A DNA stretch of 64,000 bases from Gyrodactylus bullatarudis (lineage: Eukaryota > Platyhelminthes > Monogenea > Gyrodactylidea > Gyrodactylidae): contig SSNU01000249.1 of NCBI GenBank assembly GCA_012064415.1, positions 186,001-250,000 on the forward strand. Reading direction: 5' to 3'. The notes below the pieces were generated by a model, which made no database searches, had not been told where the DNA came from, and was given only the letters and a program-made list of their open reading frames with translations. Positions 34,301-47,375 of the stretch are shown here, piece after piece. How positions within the stretch are numbered: position 1 is the first letter of the stretch; every line of letters begins with the position of its first letter. The translations under genes and the position numbers were made by a program.

Positions 34301-36789
34301 AGGGTGGGTTACTGACGGAATAAAATGAATGAGTCAACTAAGTACTCTGGATAAATGCGTTCGAAATTGTAATTCATTCAAATGCTCTCTCACAATTTTC
34401 TCAGTCATACGAGACTATAGTAGTCATTCAATCAGAATTCAGAGGGTAATGAGATATATACTCTCTGGATATGTTCTTTCTTTTGTTTAGGGCAAAAGAA
34501 TAAATGTATACAGTCATATGGTAAAGCAGTTTACATTTAATTTGAGACTGTAGATTAGCAATGCTCACATTTTACTTCAGATAACCATGAAAAAAATAAG
34601 GGAATCCCTAATAAGAATTGGGATATCCAATATTTCGAATATTTCGAAATACAAGAAATATGAATTACAATAAAGTTTATAACATAAGTAAAAATACTCT
34701 ATTCTTCTAATATGATATCTTAAGATATTATGATATTTTTGAAATTTATAAATTTATAACGTTCAAATAGAATTTTTATCGCTGAATATTCACCCTTCTT
34801 CTAAATCCTCAAAGAAATAAATATTTCTACTACAAAACTCTCGAAGATACTTGGTATTATTTTGAATACAGTAGTTTGAAAATTTTAATTTTAGAACGTT
34901 TTTAATGCTTTCAATGTGTAAATCTTCTGTTTCCAAAGGAACTTTATGTAAAAATATTTACAAACAATTTAATCTACTTCTAGAAAATCTACATAAGAAC
35001 TAAATCCAGGCTTTTAGTTAAATCAGCAGTTTTTTAATTTGCCGAATAGGTATTCATCAGTGGCAAAACTAGAAAATAAGTGATATTTCCCCAGCAAAAT
35101 AATACATTTAGACATTCACTGAGTATTTTTGCCAATGAATTTCTATATAGTTTCTCTCATTAACGAAATTTCACTTTAAATACTCATAAGTAGATAAGAA
35201 TTTCAATTTATTAAATTAAACCCTCATGAAATTAGGTAAGAGTAAACATTTTCATAACATTTAATCGTGAATTATTTTTACGTAATTCGGCGAAGGAATC
35301 AAACTTCAGATTGAAAAAAATTCAAGTTCTTTTCTTATCCCACGTATAAAACTATAAAAGATTACACGAATGTAATAATTATAACAAAATTCGGCGAGTT
35401 CACTTTGTTTTCCCTTCATATAAATTTTCATCTATTATCTTTTTCATTTTCACGTGTCTCATGATCCGATTTCAGCGTAGAGAGATAAAATATGCTGTAA
35501 AAATTTGATCTCCCTGATCGAAAATAATCATATCACCCCTTTTCAAAGGTTAAAACGGATATTTGAATTTATAATTTTGATAATCTGTCCAAATGTAAAA
35601 TAAATGAATGAGTCATTTGACTAAATAAAGAAAAATTCTGTAGAAATCTTAATCTCTCCTCCTCCCCCCAAGTTCCTGTTCATTTTTCAATTCATTCATC
35701 TCATTTACTATCTTTAATACTTCTCTTAAATGAGCGACAATAAATCACAAAGTCATTCATTACTCATAGATGGGATACTCGTGTGTAGTAAGATAATCTC
35801 TTTTAGTAATGATCAATTCTTTAAAATCTACCATATATAGAATGTATATCATGAAAACGCAATAACAAATAAAATCAGAGTGAGATGTATTCTCAATTTC
35901 TGGGAGAAGAAGCAAGGAAATCTTGACTTGAAAGTGTTATTTAAGGAGAAAAGAGTCTTCCTTTCTTTTGATTTATTACTCTCCTCTATTATTTGAAGTA
36001 TTCCCTACTACTTGTATGGGGATTGGTTGCACCTTAACCTCTATAGATGAATAACTCATTTTTAAAAAGGGATTTAAATTATCAAAATTAATTTGAGTCA
36101 TTCTCTGAATGAAAAGAGAGCGAAAGTTATAACCAGTAACTACCTTGGAAATTACTCAAATAGTGAAGGGAAAGGTGTCCTTAGGAAAATTCAAAAAGTA
36201 TAATTAATTATCAGTATACTATAGATGGTAAAATTAATCCGAGATTAGCTGATAGTTGATGATAAAAGTTTAGTGAACTAAAGTTCAACTAATCATGTAA
36301 AGAATCTTTTCAAAAAAATCTGAAAATCCGCTTGAATTAATATGTTAGATATATTAGAAGGGGCTATTTTATTCACTAAATGTACACAAATAGCAACTGT
36401 GAAGAATCAAGAATCATAAGTTATAAGCCTCAATTATAAGTTATAAGAGTAATTTTTCACTGAACACTCAGATTTGGTTTAAAGTAATTGATTCACCAAC
36501 AAATCAGAATGGTTTTGTACATAAAAAACAAGAAAAACTTCTTACTTAAAAAGTTCTCACTTAAAATATTCGATGGAATATTTATCCTAAGATCTTGGTA
36601 AAACAACATAATTATATAAAAATTCTCATCTCTTTATCAACTAGGTTCAGGAACACTAAAAAGAAAGCCATTGAAACCCTGTTCTGGAGGTTTCAGGACT
36701 GAGATAGTCAAGTATATATTCTTCAGTTGATGAGCCGCAAATTTTTAGAGGGTTCAAATTACAAATGTCGAATTGAACCGAAACTAAAG
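31381..36789. other. 5.4 kb with no gene seen
   Basis: AT-rich intergenic DNA. A TATATATATAAAAA stretch at about 32269-32282 looks like a core promoter but no reading frame follows. A phrase with ACAGATTTGG(A/T)TTAAAGT(G/A)ATTGAT occurs near 33803-33830 and 36470-36493, an old dispersed repeat. Short frames here (such as 33198-33419) have no protein-like features. Confidence 0.45.
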
Positions 36790-37501
36790 CTAGTTAATAT
36801 GAAGATGGGAATTTATGATTTTTACAAAATTCTTATTTTTTTCACCAAGAAATCGAATTTGATCAAGATTTTTTGGAATCTAGATCATAAGGCCCTCTTT
36901 CACGGTACGGAGAAAAAAAATTTGGAAAAAATCAATTTTTAAGGCAAATTTGAAATCTTGAATTAGCGCCAAAATCGCATTTTTTTGAACTTTGAGTTGA
37001 CATTTTTTGTTGATTTCAATGTGAGAGAGTGATCAAAAGTTGATTTTTTGGATCACAATAAGACAAAGAAATTAAATAGGCTGAATCTGGTTTTAAGAAT
37101 CACCCCATAACCGTGTCAAAATTGAATTTTGATCATTTTCCCTACTTGAAAGTCGATGAAATTTGATATTTCAACAGAAAAATGACGAATTTATCAAAAT
37201 TTTTATGATGATCATCTGTTTTTTTGTCTTATTGTGATCCTAAAAATCAACTTTTGATCACTCTCTCACATTGAAATCAACAAAAAATGTCAACTCAAAG
37301 TTCAAAAAAATGCGATTTTGGCGCTACTTCAAGATTTCAAATTTGCCTTAAAAATTGATTTTTTTCAAATTTTTTTTCTCCGTACCGTGAAAGAGGGCCT
37401 TATGATCTAGATTCCAAAAAAATCTTGATCAAATTCGATTTCTTGGTGAAAAAAATAAGAATTTTGTAAAAATCATAAATTCCCATCTTCATATTAACTA
37501 G
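36790..37501. mobile_element. Foldback element family 2 with near-perfect long arms
   Basis: Left arm 36790-37067 and right arm about 37224-37501 are reverse complements over some 278 bp with only scattered mismatches; the spacer is about 156 bp. Outer ends are CTAGTTAATATGAAGATGGG and its complement. No coding capacity. The high arm identity implies recent insertion or ongoing homogenisation. Partial relatives: 7690-7915, 23730-23790, 45595-45680, 52785-52900 and 53745-53830. Confidence 0.85.
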
Positions 37502-39662
37502 GTGTATTTATTTATTGAAAAACTGTGAAAATTCACTAATGTACACAAATGAATGGAGGTGTAGTTTTACACTCCACAAATACGCTTCTCACCTGTATCA
37601 AAAAAGTAAAAAGATTTTAAGCATTATTTATAGGGTTCTTCAGATTCAAAAATATTCCGAAAATTTCCAAATCGCCACAATTTAACTTCAGATTGAAACA
37701 AAAAATAATTATAAAATAATTTCTGATTTTTTTTATTTTAAAGAAATTTTTAAGCGAATATCAATTTTTCTCAAGAGTTTTATAATTTTTAAGCAAGCTA
37801 TCTTAACATTAATCCTTATTATCAAAGCTTGAAGAACGATAAATAGGTCCAATGAAGATCCTAGGTACCCTTATTGATGGCTCTTGCGAAAAAGAAGAAG
37901 AGGGTATCAAATTTCTTTTAGATATGCTGAATTTAAATTTAGAGAAATTTTTCAAAAAATATATTTCACAAGATTATCGAAAATTAATAATTTTATCTTC
38001 GGTACCTTTTCGGATTTTTTCAGACGGATCCGAATTTGAATTATCTGAAGAACCCTACTTAAGACTCTCTGATTTAGTTTGGCATTCTAGAGACATATAT
38101 ATTTGTAAGTTTTAGACATCTGTAGTTTCTACCATGTCTCAGAAGCCTTATTTTGCCAACTACACTGGATGGAATGTAATACATAGGCACAGAAAACGTT
38201 CTTGAATAGTTTCAAGAATGAAAGATACTCATGAATTTCACCTGATGAGAATTAAGATGTGCAATAAAAACACAGATTAACCACTATTTTTATTCCCCAT
38301 CTGATTCATCGAGTTTTCATTCCTGACTAGATAAGAAGAAAAACATGCATTTATTCTGTTTACCATATTTCCTATTTGTAATCTTTTAAATCGAATTACA
38401 CAATGATGACGATGTTGAAGATCGAGACAAGCAGTTATAAGGAATGATCATGCTAAATTGACCATAGTTGGAAATCTATTCACAAGAGGAACTGTTTTTA
38501 TTCTTTTTCCTCATAAATTCTCTTCAGGATTCAATTGAACGTGTAATAAATTGAATTTTCCATTTAGGTCCCACTGTGACTCTTGGGGCATATTATTTTC
38601 TCAGTTTTGATTTTCAATGAAAATGAATAAAAAATAGTATTAGTAAAAATGTATCGGGATTCTGAAAAATTACATCGAATTTTAGATCGTTCGATAGCTT
38701 TTTATTTCTAGACCAAAGCAGTACAATCAACTTGATTTAAAACCACCTTTTCAAAGTTGATATGAAAACTTACTGCAAAGGATTTGTTTTCATGCCATCG
38801 ATGTTAAAAATCTTCTGGTTATTTTTCGTTATTAAGATAATTTTCTGTAAAACAAGATTGTGGATTCCTATTCATTATCCGATAAAAGTCTCTTGTTTGC
38901 AAAAGGCAAAACAGGAAAAAAATTATTAAAATAATCTTGAACATATTTCTACTTCATATAATTAATAAAAACGAATATACTAAACAAAAATTGAAATTAA
39001 AAAAAACGTACAAAATTTGGGAATTTCTAAAATCATTTAAAAAACTAAGAAAGAAACCGTTTACATGCTATAGGTGATGAATGAAGATTCTTGCAGATTC
39101 AACATTTCTGGATTGAGAATTCTACTCAATTTGGTATATTTTCCATAAAATTACACAAGAAAAGAAAAAAAATGAATGACATGAAAATTTTATCCTCCAT
39201 CAATTATTTATATGAAGAGTTATCGTGAATTTCGACCAGAGAAAAATTGAGAAAAACTATTACATATATTGAAAACTCCCATTTTCCCTTCGATATCTTG
39301 TTTTGTGTGACCTTAAGAGTGAACATTTCATGTAAGAAAACAAGAGCTTCCCTAAATGCTCAAGTTAATTTGAGGATATGGTAGTAGTTTCTTGTTGAGT
39401 GAAGATTTTTGATTGATACTAGCTGAAATTTTTATTTTTCTTTGATTTTCAAGCTCCAATAGAGAAAAGAATAACAAGCACTTTTCAGTTAAAATGTGAA
39501 AATTGGTTCTGATAAGGTTTTAAGCTGGGTCTTGAAAGTTATATTAAATAAAAGAAGATTGTGAATAACTGGCATCATTTTCTTCTTTTATTTAATAAAA
39601 AATTGAAATTACGCAATGTCAAAGAAGAACATTCTTAGACCATATAGTCAGATCTTTTTATT
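37502..39662. other. 2.2 kb with no supported gene
   Basis: AT-rich. A frame of 87 codons at 37852-38115 has no recognisable motif, homologue in the window or promoter, so I do not call it. Confidence 0.4.
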
Positions 39663-39664
39663 TA

Positions 39665-39831
39665 CAGTAAAAATATTTTTATTGAAACACGAATATTTAG
39701 CCCCTAATTATTAAGTATTATCTCGACCAATCAGAATGCAGCAAGTGATTTCTATACATTTAGATAGGTCGACATAAATAATACTTAATTAGGGGGTAAA
39801 TATTCGTGTTTCAATAGAAATATTATTACTG
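39665..39831. mobile_element. Tc1/mariner-type MITE, copy 2
   Basis: 167 bp. Inverted termini CAGTAAAAATATTTTTATTG and its near-complement, extending with a few mismatches to about 65 bp (AACACGAATATTTA...), flanked by TA. The interior CATTTAGATAGGTCGA-type segment matches copy 1 at 23158-23336. Confidence 0.85.
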
Positions 39832-39861
39832 TAAACGAATTTCATTGTAAGTGCTTCAAGC

Positions 39862-40150
39862 TAAAGCTAGTTGACATGAAGATGAGAATTTTCTATTTTC
39901 AGAAAAAGCTCAATATTTTTCTTCGGAAAGTCAGGAAAATTCTTTTTAATTCCATGATGAAATGAGCCAATTAGTTGTGGAAGAAATTATCGAAATAGAT
40001 TCAATCTGACCAAGATTGGGCTGTTTTTTCGAATTTGGAAAATGCATTAAATTGACCACTTTTCAATCCTTGAGCTCAAAGTTTTCATCGATTTGAAGTA
40101 GTTATGTGCTGTTATTAGACATTAGACGAAGATTTCGACTTTGGCCATTT
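39862..40150. repeat. Foldback family 1, copy d (left arm only)
   Basis: Begins GTTGACATGAAGATGAGAAT and follows the left arm of copy c to about 40150, then stops; the centre and right arm are missing. Confidence 0.65.
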
Positions 40151-40668
40151 TTTATTCTCCATACATTTATGCTATATTATCAACTGGGGCTATGTAACAC
40201 TTAGATATTACAGCGATAACATTCCCGATATCAGTAAGATTCGAAGTTTTTTTACCTCTGACTACTTTTATCATAATTTCCAAAGTTTGATGTAATGTTT
40301 ATCTATTAGAAAAATAGATAAGTTACATCTATCTTACGTTATTTGTGTAACGGTTGACATCAGCCTATCATGACGATATTTGTTCTTTTAACACTTTTTT
40401 GTTTTTCTAAATAAAAATGATAAATAAAGTTTCAAATAGGAAACAGCATTGTTAAGCTAATTGTAATTTTTCTGACATTTTCCAGTGTAAATATGAGTCC
40501 CTAGTAAAGTTCAAGCTGAAGGAAATAAGAGTGCACTACAGCGAAAGGTATTTTCCTTCCTGGCTTCTGGTTTTTTTCTCTCCCCTAGGAGTGTGCGATG
40601 CTATTATTTTCTAAACAAAAAGTTTTACTCGTTTACCATAAAAATTAGTGGTGACATGTGCAATCTAA

Positions 40669-41100
40669 AGCTATCTGACATGAAGATGAGAATTTACTAT
40701 TTTTACAAAAAACTAGATAATTTTCTTCGGATTCACAGGAAAATATAATTTTTTGAATTCTAAAACGGAATGAGCTAATAAGATGTGGATATTCGGAAAA
40801 ATTCCGAAAAAAATTCAATCTGGCCAAAATAAAACAGTTTTTGAATTTCGAAAATGTACCAAATATCCACTTTTTCAACTTTTGAACACAAAATTTTCAT
40901 CGATTTCGATGATTCGAAGCAGTTAAGTACTGATATCAACATTAGACGTAGAATTCGAATTTAGCCATAGAGATAGCAAAGTTCTTACTGTTTACGAGAA
41001 AAAGTTAAACTTCCAGATTTTGGATGATTTGCCTTCGGGACAATCGAAAAATTCAAATGGTTCGATTTCCCAGAGTAATAACGAACTTCAGTGAACTTCT
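40669..41100. repeat. Foldback family 1, copy e (left two thirds)
   Basis: Almost identical to 29817-30248 over about 430 bp, including the AGTTAAGTACTGATATCAAC and TTGCCTTCGGGACAATCGAA blocks, then ends abruptly at GTGAACTTCT. The very high identity to copy c points to recent common origin. Confidence 0.8.
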
Positions 41101-41980
41101 CATGCTTCAATGTGCCGATAAAAAATGATAATTAAATAGTTGATATTTTGTTTATTATATTTTACAAAGATAAGACTGAGTATTGGATGGTGGTCAAAGA
41201 AAAACTCAACATAAACTGACAAAAAAGTTCAATTATCTAATTTCAGCTTATTTTTCTTCGCTTATTGGCTGTATAGTTTCAATGGTTGAATTCGAATTCT
41301 CTGTCTTATCACGTTTCCAAATAGATTTTTCAATCAATATGGTAAAATTAATTTTCAAGTATTGAAGCACCAAATTTTGCTCCAAACTACTTTTTTAATA
41401 CCTCTGTAATAAACCTAATTATAGAAATCTTCAAATAAAAAAACGTTTTTAACCGATCAGAATCGCTATGTTCAATGAAAAATTTAGCGTAAAGTAATGC
41501 TGGACTTGATTGTGACGATGAAGGATTTACAAGAATCTTGAGGAATCAGAAGTGATATAAAGCTTATATTTCACCAGGTCTCATTAGAATGTTTATGGAG
41601 AGAAAGAAAGCATACAAATTGCTCTGATTCATTTTTTAATTTAATTCGGTTTTCTGAGCTCTGAGAAATTTATCGTCAAAATATTTCAAGCCATGTTTTT
41701 TCACTGAATCGTTTACGTTTTTTGCCTCTTGTTAGCCCCTATGTTTAATTCCTCTCCGCTAATAATAAGTCATAAAAAGCAATTTTTTCAGATTTTAATC
41801 AGTTCTGCAACAGATATAATGAGAAATCAATTTAAAATCATGAAAATAAAAAAACGTCTTTTATTTGAAAATTTTCATAATTTTGATCATCGTTTCAGAA
41901 CAAAAGGAGGGAAGTTTTATGGCGTGATGTTACTCGATAGGTTATTTGATTAATTTTTGAAAATTTCCTTGAAAATTTAA

Positions 41981-42390
41981 TAGACTTGAACGAAATTTTG
42001 CAAAATTACTTAAATCACCCATCGATATGAAAAAAACTAATCTTCAAGTATTTAAATATAATCCCACCAAATTTCGCTTCAAAATATCTTCCCAAGCTTC
42101 TGGAATACGATAAATAAAATTGTGAAAAATTTTTAATTTAGAACGTTTTTTTACCTATCAAAATTGTAACATTCATGAAAAATAAGAGAAATTTCGTTTT
42201 GAGCTATTGAAAAACCAATTTTAAAAGGATTTAAATATAAAACCATAAAAAACGTTCTAAATTTGATAATTTTCACAATTTTGTTTATCGTATTCCAGAA
42301 GCATGGAGCGAAATTTGGTGGGATTATATTTAAATACTTTTCATATCGATGGGCGATTTAAGTAATTTTGCAAATTTTCGTCCAAGTCTA
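41981..42390. mobile_element. Foldback element family 3
   Basis: About 410 bp. Outer arms TAGACTTGAACGAAATTTTG and complement CAAATTTTCGTCCAAGTCTA, continuing through CATCGATATGA / TCATATCGATG and the segment around AATTTCGCT / AGCGAAATT. Arms of roughly 165 bp, centre about 80 bp. A partial relative lies at about 41365-41490. No coding capacity. Confidence 0.7.
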
Positions 42391-43194
42391 GTATTTAAAT
42401 TATTACATAATCAATCGAATTTAATTTTTCTTACCACGAAAAACTCTCATTATACCACAAGCTTTAAATATCACTTCATCAGGTTAGAATAAAATAGTAT
42501 AAGCCAATAAGCAGCTTCTATTTCCTTAGGTAAAGACTAAGGAATCTTATTAAAAAGTATTTAATGAACACCAAGTTTCTTATAATAACTTGAGCAATTA
42601 CAATATCTATTGGCCAATTAGTTAAGACATTTGATAAGAATCAATTTCTTGAAAGAAAGGAGTCTTGGTAAACTTGCATGACCTTAGCTTTTTATCTCTA
42701 GATATTTCTTGAGTATAGATTTTATTAGAAGAGATGTTTTTTTGTTCTCATTCAAACCATGTGTGTGTCTACAGTAAAATGTTTACTAATAAACAATTTC
42801 TCTCAAAGAATGAATGAGCTCATTTAACTATGGTTTTGTTTTTTGTCATCACACACTATTTCAGAGCTCTTGGTCTTGTTATTTCAGAAAGTTGTTAGGT
42901 CTCACTCAATACAGCAATGCCAAATTATTAACATTATTTATAGCATTTCTCTTAGCACATTTGATTTATGCTTATTAAATGTTGGAAGAGTGATAATATC
43001 ATAAGAACCTTCAATCAATTTTTCATTTGTTAGAAATACAAATTAAACTGTATTCTCATTAGCTGTGTTTCTATGATTTATCGCCTCAGTACAGTGTTTA
43101 GTTAGCTGGTACCAGTATCATTGTAAAAAGTTAAGTTATTAATTACCAGAGATTTTTGAAAAATTATCTCCTCTGTTGGTTGAAAACGTCATAA

Positions 43195-43870
43195 AAATAT
43201 TTCGAGTATCTAAAGTTAATTGAAGAAAATTTACTAGTTTTACAAAATATCAATTATTTTTTCCTTTAAATAGATATTTTTGAATTTCATGATAAACGAG
43301 TTGTTGGTGGAGAAGTGTAAGAAATTTAAAATTGACCGAATTTGATTTTCGAACTCAAAATTCTGAATTCTGCGATCATAGCGGTGGGAAAATAATGCAA
43401 GATGTTAAAAGGAAATTTCTTTAGACAAATTCGAGATCTTTGTCTTGTGATCACAAATATCTTTGAAAACGAATTTGATTTCGAAAGTTGAAAACTGGAA
43501 ATTTGACACATTCAAAAAACCATCTAATTTTGATCTGATTTTTTTACTACAACACCATATCGGCTCATTTCATCTTGAATATCGAAATAAAATATTTTTT
43601 CCTGACTTCATAGATAAAAATATTTGCTAATCTATCGAGGAATTGCCCCCTATTGTTTTGCACTAATTTTCTGAATAACAAGGATACCAATGGCTTTTTA
43701 ACATCGATGAAATGAAAACGAATCCCTTGCGGTGAATTTTCGTGTCATCGATCAGATCAACACGATTCAAAGCTAACTTAGAGAGAAATAAGAGGGACAA
43801 CTGTTCTCTAATTTAACCAAAATATTGAGTGTTTTTTTGTAGTGAATCCTTCATGTCAATTAGGTTTACT
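43195..43870. repeat. Foldback family 1, copy h (degenerate)
   Basis: Scattered matches in order to family 1: GAAGAAAATTTACTAGTTTTA at the left, the internal TTTCCTGACTTCATAG block, and TTCATGTCAATTAGGTTTA at the right end. Strongly diverged and interrupted. Confidence 0.45.
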
Positions 43871-43948
43871 ACTAAGTGCAGATAGTTCGAAAAGAATACC
43901 TTGCTCATAAAAAATATCAGAAAATTCAGACAAGAAGTCATTAGATAT

Positions 43949-44986
43949 GTTACCGTTAATCTTGTTACTCTTGATAGTCTTAAGACTAACGGAATGGTTA
44001 GTTAAACTTGTTACTCGGTAACAAGATTAACTGGAATCTTTGATAGTCTTAAGATTACCTGATAGTCTTAAGACTAACGGATTGGTTTGTTAAACTTGAC
44101 ACTCGGTAACAAGATTAACTGGAATCTTTGATAGTCTTAAGACTATCAGGTAATCTTTGAATAGTTTGATAAACTTGTTACCAGGTTTCAAGATTAACAA
44201 GATATTCAGCTATAAAATATAGTTTGTTGATCTCGATTCTCGGTAATAAGATTGGCTGACTGAAATAAATTTTTCGAAAATAATATCAAAAATTAAGAAA
44301 ACAATCCAACATTATAAGGTCCCTAATTGGAACTTTTTATAAAATTTTATCTGAATAGCTCGTAAAACTTTTTACCAGCCTTCAAGAATAATAAGTTTGA
44401 TATCGAAATATGAATTTCGGCATATTATCAGAAAAGGTCCAGATGGCTTTAAATGGTAAAAAATAGTCCTTCAAATATTTCTCATTTAAAGAATAGATGT
44501 GAATCAACAAATGAAAATACGTGATGAGAAGAAATTTATAGTAAGATCACTAACTAGTTATTCCTGAAACTGCGTAACAAATTTGACGAACTATTGAGAT
44601 AAAATCCTTACGTAAAATTAATACTGTTGGCTGAATTTCAACACTTGATACGTCTTATTCTCTGGAATGCATGAGTTTAGCATTGCACTGTATAAGAAGT
44701 CTCAATTTCAGACCTATACAATTGGATTGTTTGATGAAAAATCTTCATAGCCTTAACTAAGCCTTATTTAATTCAAATTTATTTCAGTCAGCCAATCTTA
44801 TTACCGAGAATCGAGATCAACAAACTATATTTTATAGCTGAATATCTTGCTAATCTTGAAACCTGGTAACAAGTTTATCAAACTATTCAAAGATTACCTG
44901 ATAGTCTTAAGACTACTACCTGATAGTACTATCAGGTAGTCTTAAGACACCTTAAGACTATCAAGAGTAACAAGATTAACGGTAAC
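43949..44986. mobile_element. 1.04-kb element with about 300-bp terminal inverted repeats
   Basis: Ends are GTTACCGTTAATCTTGTTAC and, inverted, GTAACAAGATTAACGGTAAC. The arms remain complementary to about 44270 and from about 44765, where TTTCAGTCAGCCAATCTTAT pairs with its counterpart. Inside the arms a 16-bp palindromic phrase GATAGTCTTAAGACTA and the phrase CTCGGTAACAAGATTAACTG recur several times. The 500-bp centre has no frame. A non-autonomous DNA transposon or foldback element; superfamily unassigned. Confidence 0.8.
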
Positions 44987-47375
44987 AAATATATTTCTTA
45001 ACTGTGATATCAGACAGACTGAATATGATTAATATGATGATTATATTTGATCTGGGGGAATCTTTTTGCAGTTTTTGTTTAATAATAAAATTAACTTTTC
45101 TTGAGCTGATTTGAATTTTTTTACTTCCATCCTAGAAATTTTCCTTGCGTGAGATGGAATCACTGAAAATTTCAATCAAAATCTAATTTAGCAATTTATT
45201 TGTTTGTTTTCCTTACTTTGTTATCAATGTCTACTCAATGTTGATGTTCGGATTCTGATAAAGTGCTTCCAGGATTCACTTTAATTGTTTTTATATTTGG
45301 ATGTCAAAAAGAAAAATGTGGTCGAATCGACGCCAAATTCCAATTTTTCGAACTTTTACCAGAAAAATATTGATGAATGTGGGAGGGGATTGATCATGTA
45401 AAAATCGAAATTCTCAAACTCTAATAAAGTTGAGCTTTAGAACAGATTTAGCCCAATTTTCTTTTCTTATCTTGAGCTTGAAAAATCTTCTTATTTTCAA
45501 ATAAATAAAAACTTTCAGCTCGAAGTTCAAAAAGTGGGCGTCAAATCTAAATTTGAAAAATAATTTTTTTCTTCAAATGGTAAAAGTAAGCAACATAGTC
45601 CTTATCATTCGAATTCTTGATGAAAAAATTGAGATTTTTGTAAAAACCATAAACTGCAAACTTCATAACAATTTACATGACTTTTTTGAGGTTGGAATCA
45701 TTTAAAATAAGCATAAGATATTTTTTTTAAAAGATCCAAGGAGGAATTATAAACTTTAAATATTCACCTCTATCACCTATAGATTAGTAAAGCAAAAACA
45801 CACAAAAGGAAATTTATCTAAATGTCTAAAACTTATCACTTAAAAGATAATAGACAATTTATGGTTGATCAAGTAAATTCGAATAAAATGCTGGTTCATA
45901 ACTCGTCAACTTTTCATTTATGATAACACTGCACCTTATCCTTATAGATAGAAAAAACAATTTAAAAAAACTTTTATTGTATATTCATTGTAGACACCAT
46001 TTCTATAACACTTTGTTTGTTATTTTTATGTATTAAACTAAAGAAAACTCGGTTAGACAGAATTAGTCATAACAAGACAAAAAAGTGTACATGCACATTT
46101 TTATCGCTCACTTTTAAAGGCCATCATTATTAAAGGGCACATTCATCAGAGAAATAATACCTTTTTTTCTATTATAGAGTTTTACTATGATATAAATCAA
46201 GTATATTACTGGGCAGAAACCTGATGACTTAACGTATTGTTGGTGTAAGAGGTATATATGGATTTACACCTTCTTATTTTACTCCTTTATTTTAATGTAT
46301 GATTCATCCGAGAGGAACAGACACAATTATAATTATGATTTAAAGATAAAAACCTGCCTATTTATCATGTTGTTTTTAACAATGGCAAGAAATAATCATG
46401 TTTCATATAATTTTAATCGATTCGATATTTATGTTAACATGAGTCTGGAAAGCCAGGGATTTTTCAAGAGGGTAACATGGTAATCTTGTGACTAAATTTG
46501 AAAATTTTCTAAAATCTTTTCAATAGAAGATTGCAAATACTTTTAGTTCTCTAAAAATATGAATATTTTAAGATTACTTATTTCTGCTATATTACAATTG
46601 TTCAATTTTAGAAGATTTAACCTTTTCATTGAATTTTAGAACTGAGTGAATGCAATAAATTGAAAATACATTCTATTTGTCCAACGTTACGAACCCCCAT
46701 CTCCCTATTGTTGTGTATTTGAAAGGATTATGAAGATTCTCACCATTCTATGTTCCTAATTTTGAAATGAACTTTTAATTTATTTATTTGATTGCCAAGA
46801 TGACTTGGGGAGAAATAAAACCAAAACGAATCTGTCAATAATGGATAGAAGTCAACTTGATAGAATATTCCTTTTTTCTATGATTTATTTATAACTGGAA
46901 AATGTCCTTTTCGAAAGCAACGAAAGGGGGTTAACTTGATTAAATTACAAAGATTTTTCACGATTAAAAAAAGTTGATCGGAGGTAAATGATGAAGCCCA
47001 TCAGTTAATCAAAAAGCTCTTTGTAAACATTGGCCTCTTGGCTCACAATCAACTGACTTCTGTAAATTATATTTTCTTAATCTTCACATTCTAAATTCAC
47101 GAACAGAGAATTCTTGAGTTCTTACTAACCTCAATATTCCTATAATTTCTTATGTTTATTTAGATTTAATAAATATTTTCATTTGACTCCAAACCAGTTT
47201 TATTGGGTTGCGTAAGAAAGAATAAGACGCAATTCGCGAAATTCTGACATCTTCCCCTTCTTGTATTGTGTTCTCGATCTTACAATGATATTGTGCATTA
47301 ACAAACTACTATAGTCGAACACAGCAGTCTTCTCTCAATCAGTTTTGACATCTCTCTTTGAGTTGGTATTAAAGG
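44987..47375. other. 2.4 kb, no gene; foldback family 2 remnant
   Basis: AT-rich. The stretch 45595-45680, with CTTGATGAAAAAATTGAGAT followed by TTTTGTAAAAACCATAAACT, resembles the right arm end of foldback family 2. Nothing else is supported. Confidence 0.4.

Noticed and set aside
37852..38115. 87-codon open frame as a gene
   Set aside because: No homology, no signal peptide, no promoter or conserved copy; expected occasionally by chance in this much DNA.
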